A DNA stretch of 64,000 bases. Source: Lysinibacillus fusiformis (GTDB lineage: Bacteria; Bacillota; Bacilli; Bacillales_A; Planococcaceae). Made by a program: the position numbers and the translations under genes. Positions 8,339-16,078 of the stretch are shown here, one piece after another. The notes under the pieces are model-generated. The model was not told the origin of the DNA. It did no database searches and saw nothing but the letters and a program-made list of their open reading frames with translations. The stretch spans positions 2,046,001 to 2,110,000 of the forward strand of contig NZ_CP041696.1 of NCBI RefSeq assembly GCF_007362955.1. The letters are read 5' to 3'. Position 1 is the stretch's first letter. The number at the start of each line of letters is the position of its first letter.

Positions 8339-9766
8339 ATGAAAAAAACAATGCTTTGGGTAAATGGCCAGTGGCAAGACACGAAGGAATCGTATGACTT
8401 AAAATCACCCTATAGCGGTAAGATAATTGCAAAGGTTGCAAAGGCATCCGTTCAAGATGTTGAACGAGCAATAGAGGGTGCACAGGAGGCATTTCTAGCG
8501 TTCAAAAAGACAACAGCTTACGAACGTGCCGAAATTTTATATAAAGTTGTCGACATTATGCGACGTCGTAAAGAAGAATTAGCGGAGATATTGGCACATG
8601 AGGCAGGAAAACCTTTATCAGCAGGCTCAGCTGAAATTGATCGTACAATCGCGACATATCAATTCGCCGCTGAGGGAGCAAAGCAAGCAATGGGTGAAAC
8701 TGTACCAATGGATGCCGCACCGGGAGCGGGCGATCGAATTGGCTGGACTAAGCGCGAATCATTAGGTGTTATTTCTGCCATTACACCTTTTAATTTTCCA
8801 TTTAACTTAGTAGCGCATAAATTAGGTCCTGCTTTTGCAGCAGGCAATACAGTAGTGTTAAAGCCAGCGACACAAACACCATTAAGTGCAATTGTGATGG
8901 CCGAAATTTTTAAAAAAGCTGGCCTACCAGATGGTGTGTTACAAATTGTTACAGGTAGTGGAGGAGAGTTAAGTGATACACTCGTGACACATCCTTTTGT
9001 GAAGAAGGTGACATTCACTGGTAGTGGTAAGGTTGGACTGGGCATAAAAGAAAAATTAGGATTGCGAAAAGTAACGTTAGAGCTTGGTTCTAATGCTGCA
9101 GTAATTGTCGAGCCATCAACACCTATTGATAAAATAATAAAGCGTTGTGTCAGCGGTGCATTTAGTTTTGCTGGACAAGTTTGTATTTCATTACAACGTA
9201 TATATGTGCATGCCTCTATTATTGAAGAATTTACAAATGCATTTGTACAAGAAACTGAAAAATTAGTCGTAGGTGATCCGCTCAATAAAAATACAGATGT
9301 TAGTGCAATGATTAATCCTGGTGAGGTAGAACGTATTCGCGTATGGATTGAAGAAGCCAAGGCACAAGGAGCTTTCGTAGCCACAGGTGGAACGTTCACG
9401 GAACGCACATTAACACCAACTGTTATGACGCATGTGACAGCTGATATGAAAATAATTTGTCAGGAAACATTCGCACCAATCGTCTCAATTGTTTCATATG
9501 AAACATTAGACGACGCTATTCGACTAGTGAATGAGTCGGAACTTGGCTTAAATGCAGGAATATATACGAATGTACTGCCAGATGCTTTACATGCGGCAGA
9601 TGAATTACAAGCAGGCGCTATTATTATTAATGACATTCCAACTTTCAGGGTTGATAATATGCCATATGGTGGCGTGAAAATGAGTGGATACGGTCGTGAG
9701 GGTATAAGATGGGCAATTGAGGAAATGACAGATATGAAGTTCATTGCGATGAAAAAAACATTCTAG
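8339..9766 (+). CDS. Aldehyde dehydrogenase family protein (lactaldehyde/GAPN-like subfamily)
   Basis: This is a 475-residue NAD(P)-dependent aldehyde dehydrogenase from a subfamily different from the enzyme at 5043. Catalytic Cys282 lies in FAGQVCISLQR and the general base Glu248 in TLELGSNAAV. The serine after LELG is typical of the lactaldehyde/non-phosphorylating GAPDH-like group. TPFNFPFNLVAHK is the cofactor-site stretch. CGGAGGTGC precedes the ATG. Substrate is uncertain: lactaldehyde, glycolaldehyde, phosphonate-derived or amino-acid-derived aldehydes are all possible. An acyl-CoA thioesterase gene follows 68 bases later. Confidence 0.85.
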   Translation: MKKTMLWVNGQWQDTKESYDLKSPYSGKIIAKVAKASVQDVERAIEGAQEAFLAFKKTTAYERAEILYKVVDIMRRRKEELAEILAHEAGKPLSAGSAEIDRTIATYQFAAEGAKQAMGETVPMDAAPGAGDRIGWTKRESLGVISAITPFNFPFNLVAHKLGPAFAAGNTVVLKPATQTPLSAIVMAEIFKKAGLPDGVLQIVTGSGGELSDTLVTHPFVKKVTFTGSGKVGLGIKEKLGLRKVTLELGSNAAVIVEPSTPIDKIIKRCVSGAFSFAGQVCISLQRIYVHASIIEEFTNAFVQETEKLVVGDPLNKNTDVSAMINPGEVERIRVWIEEAKAQGAFVATGGTFTERTLTPTVMTHVTADMKIICQETFAPIVSIVSYETLDDAIRLVNESELGLNAGIYTNVLPDALHAADELQAGAIIINDIPTFRVDNMPYGGVKMSGYGREGIRWAIEEMTDMKFIAMKKTF

Positions 9767-9834
9767 GTTTGCATCAAATCTTTTTGTACGATACTATGGC
9801 GGAAGAACATACAGGAAGGGAAGTTATTAGAACT

Positions 9835-10314
9835 ATGACAAATAACGCTGTACCAATGGGCCAATCACGTACGGTTCAAACGCGTCTCGTATTACCGCCA
9901 GATACAAATAATCACAATTCCATTTTTGGTGGGAGAGTGTTAGCTTATATTGATGAAATTGCTGCGATTACAGCGATGAAACATGCAAAGGGCCATGTGG
10001 TAACAGCCTCAATTGATTCGGTTGATTTTTTATCTTCAGCTCATGTAGGGGATATTTTAGAAATTGAAAGCATTGTTTCTTCTACAGGACGTTCTTCAAT
10101 GGAGGTTTATGTGCGGGTGATTTCACGTAATTTTGAAACAGGGGAAGAGAAGTTAACGACGGAATCTTTCGTAACAATGGTAGCGGTCGATGAAAAGGGC
10201 AAACCAAAGGCTATTCCAGCCATTATTCCTGAAACAGATGCTGAGAAACGTCTATTTGAAACAGGTCCTGCGCGGCGAGAACATCGTAAGCAAAAACGTG
10301 CTTTGGCACATTAA
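9835..10314 (+). CDS. Acyl-CoA thioesterase, YkhA-type hotdog fold
   Basis: This enzyme hydrolyses acyl-CoA thioesters to free acid and CoA in the cytoplasm. The 159-residue protein has the hotdog signature NHNSIFGGRVLAYIDEIAA, with probable catalytic Asp40 at the start of the long helix. It resembles B. subtilis YkhA and E. coli YciA. I chose the ATG at 9835 because GAAGGGAAG lies about 11 bases upstream and the family motif begins at the expected distance. An ATG at 9796 and a TTG at 9769 are in frame but lack binding sites. It is followed by a strong terminator shared with the convergent hemAT gene. Confidence 0.87.
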   Translation: MTNNAVPMGQSRTVQTRLVLPPDTNNHNSIFGGRVLAYIDEIAAITAMKHAKGHVVTASIDSVDFLSSAHVGDILEIESIVSSTGRSSMEVYVRVISRNFETGEEKLTTESFVTMVAVDEKGKPKAIPAIIPETDAEKRLFETGPARREHRKQKRALAH

Positions 10315-10320
10315 AACAAT

Positions 10321-10356
10321 AAGGGAAATTGACTTGAATGTGTCAATTTCCCTTTT
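10321..10356. terminator. Terminator between convergent thioesterase and hemAT genes
   Basis: A perfect 13-bp stem AAGGGAAATTGAC/GTCAATTTCCCTT at 10321-10354 with an 8-base loop is followed by Ts. Located 6 bases after one stop and 37 bases past the other, it can serve both genes. Confidence 0.88.
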
Positions 10357-10391
10357 ATATAGCTCGTATTAGAGCATAAAGAATTAAGTAA

Positions 10392-11702
10392 TTATATATT
10401 TAATTCATTCACTACATTAATCAACGAGTCTGAAGAAGAGGAAACAAGTGTAGCACCTTGTGACAGCTCAGTAATTAAATTTGAAATGGCAGAAATATCC
10501 CGTGCAGTATTTACATATTGCTGCTGAATACCTGAAACAGCATCTGCAATATCATTAAATGATTTTGATAAATTTGTTTGTGTATCTACACTATGTTGAA
10601 TCTTTTGGTCTACATTGATAACGGAACTTGCCATAGTTGCGATATTGCTTTCCGTTTCTTTAATAAGATGCGAAACGTTCTGTACGGCATTTTTTGTTTC
10701 CTCAGCAAGTTTACGGACTTCCTCAGCCACGACAGCGAAACCTTTTCCATGCTCACCTGCACGAGCTGCCTCAATGGAAGCATTTAACGCTAATAGATTG
10801 GTTTGATCTGCAATACCTGTAACTAGGCCTACAATTTCAGTGATCTTTTGTGAAGATGTACGTAATTGGTTCATCGTCACTTCAAGGCTATTGACACTTT
10901 GTAAAATGACATGTATTAAATCATTTTGCTCTTGTAATTGTTGTTGACCGCGACTAGATTTTTCTTTTGTATCTTCAACGAAGCTCAAACCTTGTTTTGT
11001 TGCTACGGCAATATCATCTGTCTGTGCAGAAATAACCATTAAAGAAGCAGCAGTTTCCTCACTAATAGCATTTAGCTCTTCTGCTGTACTTTGAATGGTT
11101 GTAACAAGTGAGTGCTTTGTTGCATCCGCCGCTGAACGAATGCGTTCTTCCTCTTTTTCGTATGCCTCAATAACAAGCTGTTGTTCAAAGTTAATGATTT
11201 TACAGAAAGCATTAATGGCACGAAGTGCATCATGCTTAGATATGTCTAATTCATTCGCAAATTTTGCAAACGTCGAAGTTAATGATTGGAAAGAGGCTAT
11301 GTACCATTTAGATCGTAAACCAATACGCACATGTGTCTCTGCTATTGACTTTCTCTCGTTAATGTATGCGTCATTAATATGACTTTCGAAAATATCACTT
11401 AAATGTTTATGTAATGTAATTTTTAAACGGTCGATTTGTGAAGTTTTATAAATAATATCCAATAAATCTTGACTTAAACTAATGGCTTCATAAAATTGAT
11501 CAACCATTTTAGGGATTAAATCTTTAGCTAAAGGTTGAAGTTGTTTAATAATGGCTAAATCTTCAGTTGTTAAATCTAATAACTGCAACTGCTTGTGAAG
11601 GTTTGGGTGGTTAGAAACATCTAATTGTACATTATGTTTATATTCCTCGGGCGATAATAAAATTGAGTAGCTAGAATTGTTCTTTTTTGTAAACCAACTC
11701 AT
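10392..11702 (-). CDS. hemAT: Haem-based aerotactic transducer HemAT
   Basis: This is a soluble oxygen sensor that signals to the chemotaxis kinase CheA. The 436-residue protein has an N-terminal globin-coupled sensor domain. Proximal haem ligand His124 lies in [14 protein letters not shown] and distal-pocket Tyr71 in DQFYEAI, matching B. subtilis His123 and Tyr70. A methyl-accepting signalling domain follows, with its hairpin tip near [20 protein letters not shown]. No transmembrane segment is present, as expected. I chose the ATG at 11702, which follows GGAG at 9 bases and gives the family length; upstream in-frame ATGs would add up to 20 residues. No other chemotaxis genes are nearby. Confidence 0.93.
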   Translation of the reverse strand: MSWFTKKNNSSYSILLSPEEYKHNVQLDVSNHPNLHKQLQLLDLTTEDLAIIKQLQPLAKDLIPKMVDQFYEAISLSQDLLDIIYKTSQIDRLKITLHKHLSDIFESHINDAYINERKSIAETHVRIGLRSKWYIASFQSLTSTFAKFANELDISKHDALRAINAFCKIINFEQQLVIEAYEKEEERIRSAADATKHSLVTTIQSTAEELNAISEETAASLMVISAQTDDIAVATKQGLSFVEDTKEKSSRGQQQLQEQNDLIHVILQSVNSLEVTMNQLRTSSQKITEIVGLVTGIADQTNLLALNASIEAARAGEHGKGFAVVAEEVRKLAEETKNAVQNVSHLIKETESNIATMASSVINVDQKIQHSVDTQTNLSKSFNDIADAVSGIQQQYVNTARDISAISNLITELSQGATLVSSSSDSLINVVNELNI

Positions 11703-11775
11703 GGTTGTCTGCTCCATTCTTAATAAATCCATAATAAATATATCAAGTGAAATGTCTTTCAATTGCTAGGTATAT

Positions 11776-11830
11776 AAATTTGCAAAATATATGCTATTTA
11801 ATATATTCTACTATTTTTAGTAGCAAATTT
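11776..11830. promoter_or_regulatory. Nested palindromes upstream of hemAT
   Basis: AAATTTGC at 11776-11783 is mirrored by GCAAATTT at 11823-11830. Inside lies CTACTA-TTTT-TAGTAG at 11808-11823. They fall 74-128 bases before the hemAT start. They could be operator sites or an AT-rich hairpin; no flagellar sigma-D promoter was recognised. Confidence 0.4.
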
Positions 11831-12029
11831 GGTTAAAAGTTTAGTTTATTTCTATATTTTTTGCATTAATTTCAAATGATTGTCGTTTAAAAGTCATGAA
11901 ATAGATTTTTTATAGAAGAAAAAGCAGTTTGAATTTCATATGACAAACATGTAAAATACGAACTGTTTAGTTTGATAAATAATTGTACGTGAAAATATCA
12001 AAATAAGATTTGTTAAAAGGAGACTTTAC
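11831..12029. other. AT-rich intergenic stretch between hemAT and a small membrane protein gene
   Basis: Together with the palindromes at 11776-11830 this makes a 327-base gap between divergent genes. It presumably holds both promoters. No convincing -35/-10 pair, small gene or structured RNA was found in the remainder. Confidence 0.5.
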
Positions 12030-12239
12030 ATGGAGAAGAAGCGTTTTAAGTTTGTAATTCCTGTCATGGTGATTGTCGCAATTGGCTCCGTTTTTATGTT
12101 AAATAACTATTATGCGGAAGTACCAGAAATAGAACAACTTTTAATTACCGTTGGTGCAACTTTAGTATCAGGGGTACTTGCCTATTTTTTATTTCCACAA
12201 CAAGGGGAAAATAAAGTGGATGATCGAGGGCCGTATTAA
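12030..12239 (+). CDS. Small two-helix membrane protein
   Basis: This 69-residue protein has a basic N-terminus (MEKKRFKF), a first hydrophobic helix at about 8-25, a short acidic external or internal loop (AEVPEIEQ), a second helix at about 36-54, and a polar tail. I recognise no family. AAAAGGAGA lies before the ATG at good spacing and a strong terminator follows, so this is a real single-gene unit. It diverges from hemAT. No functional inference is made. Confidence 0.7.
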   Translation: MEKKRFKFVIPVMVIVAIGSVFMLNNYYAEVPEIEQLLITVGATLVSGVLAYFLFPQQGENKVDDRGPY

Positions 12240-12259
12240 TCATAGTGGGACTATCCAAT

Positions 12260-12302
12260 AAAAAAGTATGCTAGGAGTACTCCACTCCTGGCATACTTTT
12301 TT
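12260..12302. terminator. Bidirectional terminator between the small membrane protein and corA
   Basis: A-rich AAAAAAGTATGC plus AGGAGT pairs with ACTCCT plus GCATACTTTTTT, nearly perfect over 19 bp. The run of As on the left becomes Ts for leftward transcription, so it can also end the corA transcript. Confidence 0.92.
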
Positions 12303-12324
12303 AAAAATATAAAGGTAAAAAACC

Positions 12325-12402
12325 AAGTAGACTCCTGTGGAAAAGTGAAGCACGAGTCCCAACAGAGAGCGTCAATTCGAAGGATTTTTAGGATGCTCGC
12401 TT
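12325..12402. repeat. Possible degenerate dispersed repeat downstream of corA
   Basis: The stretch GTAGACTCCTGTGGAAAAG followed by AGCACGAGTCCC resembles intergenic repeats containing ACTCCTGYGGG..AGCACGAG that I recall from several Bacillales genomes. A weak hairpin GAGCGTC/GATGCTC with a T run follows at 12367-12402. The link is from memory and needs a genome-wide search. Confidence 0.3.
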
Positions 12403-12404
12403 TT

Positions 12405-13367
12405 TTAGGGTTTAAATAGCTTAAACCAGCCTTTGTATTTAAAAAATGACAGCATAAAGACGACTATTAATAGCATAATACCAAGAATGATAAAGTAGCT
12501 GTATCGACCGTGGAGCTCCGGCATAATATCAAAATTCATCCCGTAAACACCAGCAATAAATGTTAGCGGAATAAAAATGGTGGAAACAATTGTTAACGTC
12601 ATCATAATACCATTCATGCGACTGGAGCTCATCGCCATATAACTATCGCGCATATCGGCTGTAAGCTCACGATTGGATTCAACAATCTCTGTTAGTTTAA
12701 CTAAATGATCGTGAATATCACCGAAATAGGCTCGTTCAGATTTTTTTAGTGCAAAGCGATAAGAGCTAAGTACCCGATATAATAGGTCTCGCATGGGTAA
12801 AATAGTTCTTCGTAAATGCAGTAAATCACTACGGAACTCAAATACAATCTGCATGGCATTTACACTGTTTTGATAGGTGAGTTCATCTTCAAGTGCATTT
12901 AGATGATCTTCAATCTTATAGACAAGTGGGAAATAGCTATCGACAATTTTATCAATCGTCTGGTAGGTTAGAAATACAGTTCCACGCTCCCAATCCTTTG
13001 GTTGCTCTTCTAAAAGTTTTTGCACCTTATCTATTTCTGGTGTCTCATTTTTGTGGAACGTAACGATAAACTTATCAGAGACAAAGATATTTAATTCCTC
13101 AGCTATTAGGGTTTCCTCGTTAAGTCTATGAATAACGAAAAAATGATAATCATCATAAAAATCGAGCTTTGGCCGTTGCAAACGCATTAAGCAATCTTCA
13201 ATGGCTAATGGATGAAAATGAAAGAAAGTATCGAGTAAAAGCTCTTCCTCAATGGTTGGGCAATTAAAATCAACCCAGAACCATTCAAAGTGATTATTTT
13301 TAATATCTGCTAGCGAAAATCCCTTTAATAATTGTTGATTTTTCGAAATGCCCATTGTGCGAATCAC
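12405..13367 (-). CDS. corA: CorA-family magnesium/cobalt channel
   Basis: This membrane protein mediates Mg2+ (and Co2+) uptake as a homopentamer. The 320-residue protein has a large cytoplasmic domain and two C-terminal helices (about 262-281 and 294-313). The diagnostic GMN motif lies at 276-278 within VYGMNFDIMPE, and the C-terminus is basic (FFKYKGWFKLFKP). I chose GTG at 13367, six bases after GAGGTG; a GTG at 13376 would lie inside that binding site. It is the second gene leftward after the methyltransferase. The 210 bases between them appear to encode a structured leader RNA. Confidence 0.92.
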   Translation of the reverse strand: MIRTMGISKNQQLLKGFSLADIKNNHFEWFWVDFNCPTIEEELLLDTFFHFHPLAIEDCLMRLQRPKLDFYDDYHFFVIHRLNEETLIAEELNIFVSDKFIVTFHKNETPEIDKVQKLLEEQPKDWERGTVFLTYQTIDKIVDSYFPLVYKIEDHLNALEDELTYQNSVNAMQIVFEFRSDLLHLRRTILPMRDLLYRVLSSYRFALKKSERAYFGDIHDHLVKLTEIVESNRELTADMRDSYMAMSSSRMNGIMMTLTIVSTIFIPLTFIAGVYGMNFDIMPELHGRYSYFIILGIMLLIVVFMLSFFKYKGWFKLFKP

Positions 13368-13398
13368 GGCATTCACCTCAATTCTGTTTATAAACGGA

Positions 13399-13581
13399 TG
13401 CTACCTCCTACTTTAAAACTAATAGCATGCGAGACATCTATGGGGGAGATAGCACTCATTAGTAACCGGTTGATCCAGGTACACATAGATTTGATGGGAG
13501 ATCACGGCAGGATGAGTACATGAAATCTTCTCGGAACGTCAACACTAGGACGTCCTGTGTGTCAGTATCGCCAACTATTAG
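13399..13581 (-). ncRNA. Candidate structured leader RNA of corA
   Basis: Read on the minus strand, the 5' side carries CTAATAG, GCGA and GACA (complement of 13581-13575, 13571-13568, 13563-13560). The 3' side carries TGTC, TCGC and CTATTAG (13436-13433, 13432-13429, 13425-13419). Together they form a stacked closing stem of 15 pairs with a 3x3 internal loop and a 4-base bulge around about 120 bases. Inside are further pairs: ATCTATG/CATAGAT and ACTCAT/ATGAGT. A competing 10-bp pairing joins the complement of 13445-13454 to that of 13399-13408; its one irregular pair is U-G only on the minus-strand RNA. No known riboswitch core, including the M-box, was recognised. Confidence 0.55.
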
Positions 13582-14264
13582 AGTATGTCTTTATAGCATA
13601 CCCAACCGGCAAATAATGTTGTTGCAAAAAATCTGGACGGTTGTGTAAAGCCAGCTTGTTGTAACAGCGTTAAAATTTCCTCTTCTTGCATAAATGATAG
13701 AGCGCGTATGGACTGCTCCATATTAGCCACTTCTGAGGCTGAAAGCTTGGTATGTTGTAGCCAATAGGCACGCCATAAATCAAACTGTAACTCCGTTTCA
13801 GTTGAGTTTAGCTGCCCGTATTTAGATACAAGGACAAAGGGTGCTCCAGGTTTTAAATGCTTCGCAATTTCTTTTAATGTTGCAAGTTTCTCTTCATAAG
13901 TTTCGATAAAATGCAGAACTAATATACAACTGGCAGCATCAAACTTTGTTATTGGTAATGGTGTTTCTAGTATAGTGCCTTGAAATAAGGAAATATTATT
14001 TGGTAACAGTTTTAAGCGTTCTTCTGCAATTAGGAGCATTGCTTGTGCAGGATCTACACCGACAAAGGACCAGTGAGGTCTTTGTTCGGCAAGCTGTAAA
14101 ATTTCATTGCCGCTTCCCGAGCCAAGTACTAAAAACGTAGCTTCCTCAGACAGGTTGGATCGGTAAAAGGTTTGTGTTAAACGTAGCATTGCATCATAGC
14201 TTGGTAACGTACGTCGAATACCTTTTTCATATTCGTTTGCGAGTGTGTTATTAAATTCCATCAT
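13578..14264 (-). CDS. Class I SAM-dependent methyltransferase, substrate unknown
   Basis: This is a 228-residue cytoplasmic methyltransferase with a Rossmann fold. Motif I is VLGSGSGNEI at 46-55; the acidic ribose-binding residue is Asp71 in FVGVDPAQAM; motif IV is ASCILVLHFIETYEEK. It resembles generic UbiE/Tam-like methyltransferases and its substrate cannot be named. The start ATG-ATG follows AAAGG with about 10 bases spacing. It is transcribed leftward, probably with corA downstream, and diverges from the DUF4870 gene. Confidence 0.82.
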   Translation of the reverse strand: MMEFNNTLANEYEKGIRRTLPSYDAMLRLTQTFYRSNLSEEATFLVLGSGSGNEILQLAEQRPHWSFVGVDPAQAMLLIAEERLKLLPNNISLFQGTILETPLPITKFDAASCILVLHFIETYEEKLATLKEIAKHLKPGAPFVLVSKYGQLNSTETELQFDLWRAYWLQHTKLSASEVANMEQSIRALSFMQEEEILTLLQQAGFTQPSRFFATTLFAGWVCYKDIL

Positions 14265-14312
14265 GTATCACATACCTTTCAAAAAATTTTTAAAAATTTT
14301 AATATGCATGAA

Positions 14313-14341
14313 ACTATTTAGGGTATAGTTCCGTAAATAGT
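14313..14341. promoter_or_regulatory. Inverted repeat in a divergent promoter region
   Basis: ACTATTTA at 14313-14320 is mirrored by TAAATAGT at 14334-14341. It lies between the methyltransferase and DUF4870 genes, where both promoters must be. It is an operator candidate only. Confidence 0.35.
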
Positions 14342-14384
14342 AGTACAAATAAAAAAGACAAATAAAAAAGGAAGGTTGATATAA

Positions 14385-14690
14385 ATGGAGGCAAAATGGT
14401 CTAAGGTAATCATACATGCAAGTGCGTTTTTTGCGCCATGGTTAGTACCGATTATTTTTTTCTTAATTAGTTCTGATGATGAAATAAAAGCAGTTTCCAT
14501 TCAAGCTTTGCTATTCCAAATCGTGATGTGGGTATTAATTGCAATTGCAGGTATTTTAAGTTTTGTGATAATCGGTTTACCTTTCTTACTGATTTTTATC
14601 ATTATGTTATTCGTCGTACCAATTATCGGTATTGTGAAGGCTTTATCTGATGAGCCTTGGCGCTACCCGATTGTTGGCCGCTGGGTATAA
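14385..14690 (+). CDS. DUF4870-like small membrane protein
   Basis: This 101-residue protein has three hydrophobic segments, at about 8-27, 39-62 and 63-85. It shows the DUF4870-like features FFAPWLVPIIFFLIS at the N-terminus and a Pro-containing end (SDEPWRYPIVGRWV). DUF4870 proteins are small membrane proteins of unknown function. AAAAAGGAAGG precedes the ATG. It stands alone with its own terminator. Confidence 0.75.
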   Translation: MEAKWSKVIIHASAFFAPWLVPIIFFLISSDDEIKAVSIQALLFQIVMWVLIAIAGILSFVIIGLPFLLIFIIMLFVVPIIGIVKALSDEPWRYPIVGRWV

Positions 14691-14699
14691 TTTCTATAG

Positions 14700-14737
14700 A
14701 CGCAAGTATATGCTAGATGCATATGCTTGCGTTTTTT
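14700..14737 (+). terminator. Terminator of the DUF4870 gene
   Basis: ACGCAAGTATATGC pairs with GCATATGCTTGCGT (one wobble) across a short loop at 14700-14732, followed by five further Ts. It lies 10 bases after the stop. Confidence 0.92.
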
Positions 14738-14802
14738 CTATAGGTGAAAAGGGTAGGCTATAATTATGAACTCCGCTTTAACTTTTTTCTTTATTGTTTC
14801 AT

Positions 14803-14958
14803 GTGACAAACTTAGCGAAGAGATTTAATTTCTTTGGTGATCATTGGAAAAGAGCGTATCTCCTAACCCCAGATGGGCCAGTGACGCTATTGCCTGATGA
14901 TAAATCGTACTTAATTGAGGGCGAAATGATACTTGCAACTTTTCAATGTGCTTATTAA
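14803..14958 (+). pseudogene. 51-codon open frame, possible gene remnant
   Basis: In the 358-base gap before ctsR, a frame opens at GTG 14803 and ends at TAA 14958. It reads protein-like text (FNFFGDHWKRAYLLTPDGPV and LIEGEMILATFQCAY). No ribosome binding site precedes the GTG, and an in-frame stop lies just upstream at about 14778. It could be the last fragment of a decayed gene or a small unannotated gene. No family is recognised. Confidence 0.35.
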
Positions 14959-14988
14959 TTGCAATTATTTTCAAGCGTTCTGTATAAT
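14959..14988 (+). promoter_or_regulatory. Sigma-A promoter of the ctsR-clpC operon
   Basis: TTGCAA at 14959-14964 and TATAAT at 14983-14988 are separated by 18 bases. The CtsR operator begins 3 bases after the -10 box, so repressor binding would cover the transcription start. Confidence 0.82.
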
Positions 14989-14990
14989 AT

Positions 14991-15017
14991 ACTCAAAGAT
15001 AGTCAAAGATAGTCAAA
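14991..15017 (+). promoter_or_regulatory. CtsR operator, three tandem heptads
   Basis: ACTCAAA at 14991-14997, AGTCAAA at 15001-15007 and AGTCAAA at 15011-15017 repeat every 10 bases with GAT spacers. The last two match the CtsR heptad (A/G)GTCAAA and the first differs by one base. Position between the -10 box and ctsR fits autoregulation of the operon. Confidence 0.92.
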
Positions 15018-15048
15018 GTCAGTGCAGTTAGCGAGGTGTATTCCTAAA

Positions 15049-15519
15049 ATGCGTAATATTTCAGACATCATAGAAGGCTACTTAAAGCAAGTACTTGAAT
15101 TAGGTGGAGAAGGGCATATTGAAATTAAACGTAGTGAAATTGCCGATAAATTTCAATGTGTACCGTCCCAAATAAATTATGTAATTAATACAAGATTTAC
15201 TGCTGAGCGTGGTTACCTTGTTGAAAGTAAACGTGGCGGGGGTGGATACATTCGAATTTTACGTGTCCGTGCAAACTCACAAATTGATTTGATTGATGAT
15301 GTACTCTTTCATATTGAAGGTGGAGCATCTCAGACAGTGGCAGAAGATGTAGTTTATCGTTTAATTGATGAGCAGGTAATTTCGAAACGAGAAGCGAAAT
15401 TAATGTTAGCGGCAGTTGATCGCTCGACATTAGATTTACAATTACCTTTACGGGATAACATTCGTGCGAATATTTTACGTGCGATGTTAACAACGATTAA
15501 ATACGAAAAGCAAAAGTAA
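15049..15519 (+). CDS. ctsR: Heat-shock transcriptional repressor CtsR
   Basis: CtsR represses the clp genes and is released on heat or when its arginines are phosphorylated by McsB. The 156-residue protein starts MRNISDIIEGYLKQ, as in B. subtilis. Its winged helix contains KRGGGGYIRI at 61-70, including Arg62 and the glycine-rich thermosensing loop. I chose the ATG at 15049, which has GAGGTG upstream and matches the family start; the TTG at 15022 lies just past the operator. It is the first gene of a four-gene operon with mcsA, mcsB and clpC. Confidence 0.96.
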   Translation: MRNISDIIEGYLKQVLELGGEGHIEIKRSEIADKFQCVPSQINYVINTRFTAERGYLVESKRGGGGYIRILRVRANSQIDLIDDVLFHIEGGASQTVAEDVVYRLIDEQVISKREAKLMLAAVDRSTLDLQLPLRDNIRANILRAMLTTIKYEKQK

Positions 15520-15532
15520 AGAGGTGATGGAA

Positions 15533-16078
15533 ATGATATGCGAACATTGCAAGCAGCGTAATGCGACAGTAACTGTAACACAAGTTCAAAATAGTCAGAA
15601 GATGGAACATCATTATTGTGACGTCTGCGCTTCGCAGTTCCATCCATTTCATGCAGAGTTTAAGCAAGAGCCAGTTTCAATTCAACAATTATTATCCAAT
15701 TGGTTCGGCTCACCAACGTGGCAACAAAAAGTTGGCGAAAAGCAACAAGCACCACCCCAGCAACAGACGTGCACATACTGTGGGTTTACGTATAAGCGAT
15801 TTTTAAAAGAGGGGAAATTTGGCTGCCCTAGTTGTTATGACACTTTTGCTGAGCATTTGCCAAAGCTCTTTAACCGTATTCAGGCTGGACCTCAGCATAT
15901 TGGCAAAATGCCAGGTGCTCATAGCAATGTCTATGTCGTAAAAAAACAAATTGAAGATATTCGCAAACGGATGAAAGATGCCGTAGACGAAGAACAATTT
16001 GAAGAGGCTGCGAAGCTTCGGGATGAGGCAAAGGAACTCGAAAATCAGCTACAATTCGAAGGTGGTGATGTGTCGTGA
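15533..16078 (+). CDS. mcsA: McsA, activator of protein-arginine kinase McsB
   Basis: McsA binds zinc and activates McsB. The 181-residue protein has zinc-binding pairs Cys3/Cys6, Cys29/Cys32, Cys80/Cys83 and Cys98/Cys101, and a C-terminal UVR-like helical hairpin (about 141-176, with EEQFEEAAKLRDEAKELE). ATG at 15533 follows GAGGTG by six bases; GTG 15524 and ATG 15527 are inside the binding site. The stop overlaps the mcsB start. Confidence 0.95.
   Translation: MICEHCKQRNATVTVTQVQNSQKMEHHYCDVCASQFHPFHAEFKQEPVSIQQLLSNWFGSPTWQQKVGEKQQAPPQQQTCTYCGFTYKRFLKEGKFGCPSCYDTFAEHLPKLFNRIQAGPQHIGKMPGAHSNVYVVKKQIEDIRKRMKDAVDEEQFEEAAKLRDEAKELENQLQFEGGDVS

Noticed and set aside
8659..9408. 249-codon open frame opposite the second aldehyde dehydrogenase
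   Set aside because: It lies wholly antisense to a clear enzyme gene, has biased composition typical of a shadow frame, and has no own context.
10190..10372. 60-codon frame overlapping the thioesterase end
   Set aside because: Runs through the terminator hairpin and overlaps the real gene in another frame.
13377..13581. Known M-box (ykoK) magnesium riboswitch before corA
   Set aside because: I could not find the conserved M-box core; the architecture differs, so it is reported as an unknown structured RNA instead.
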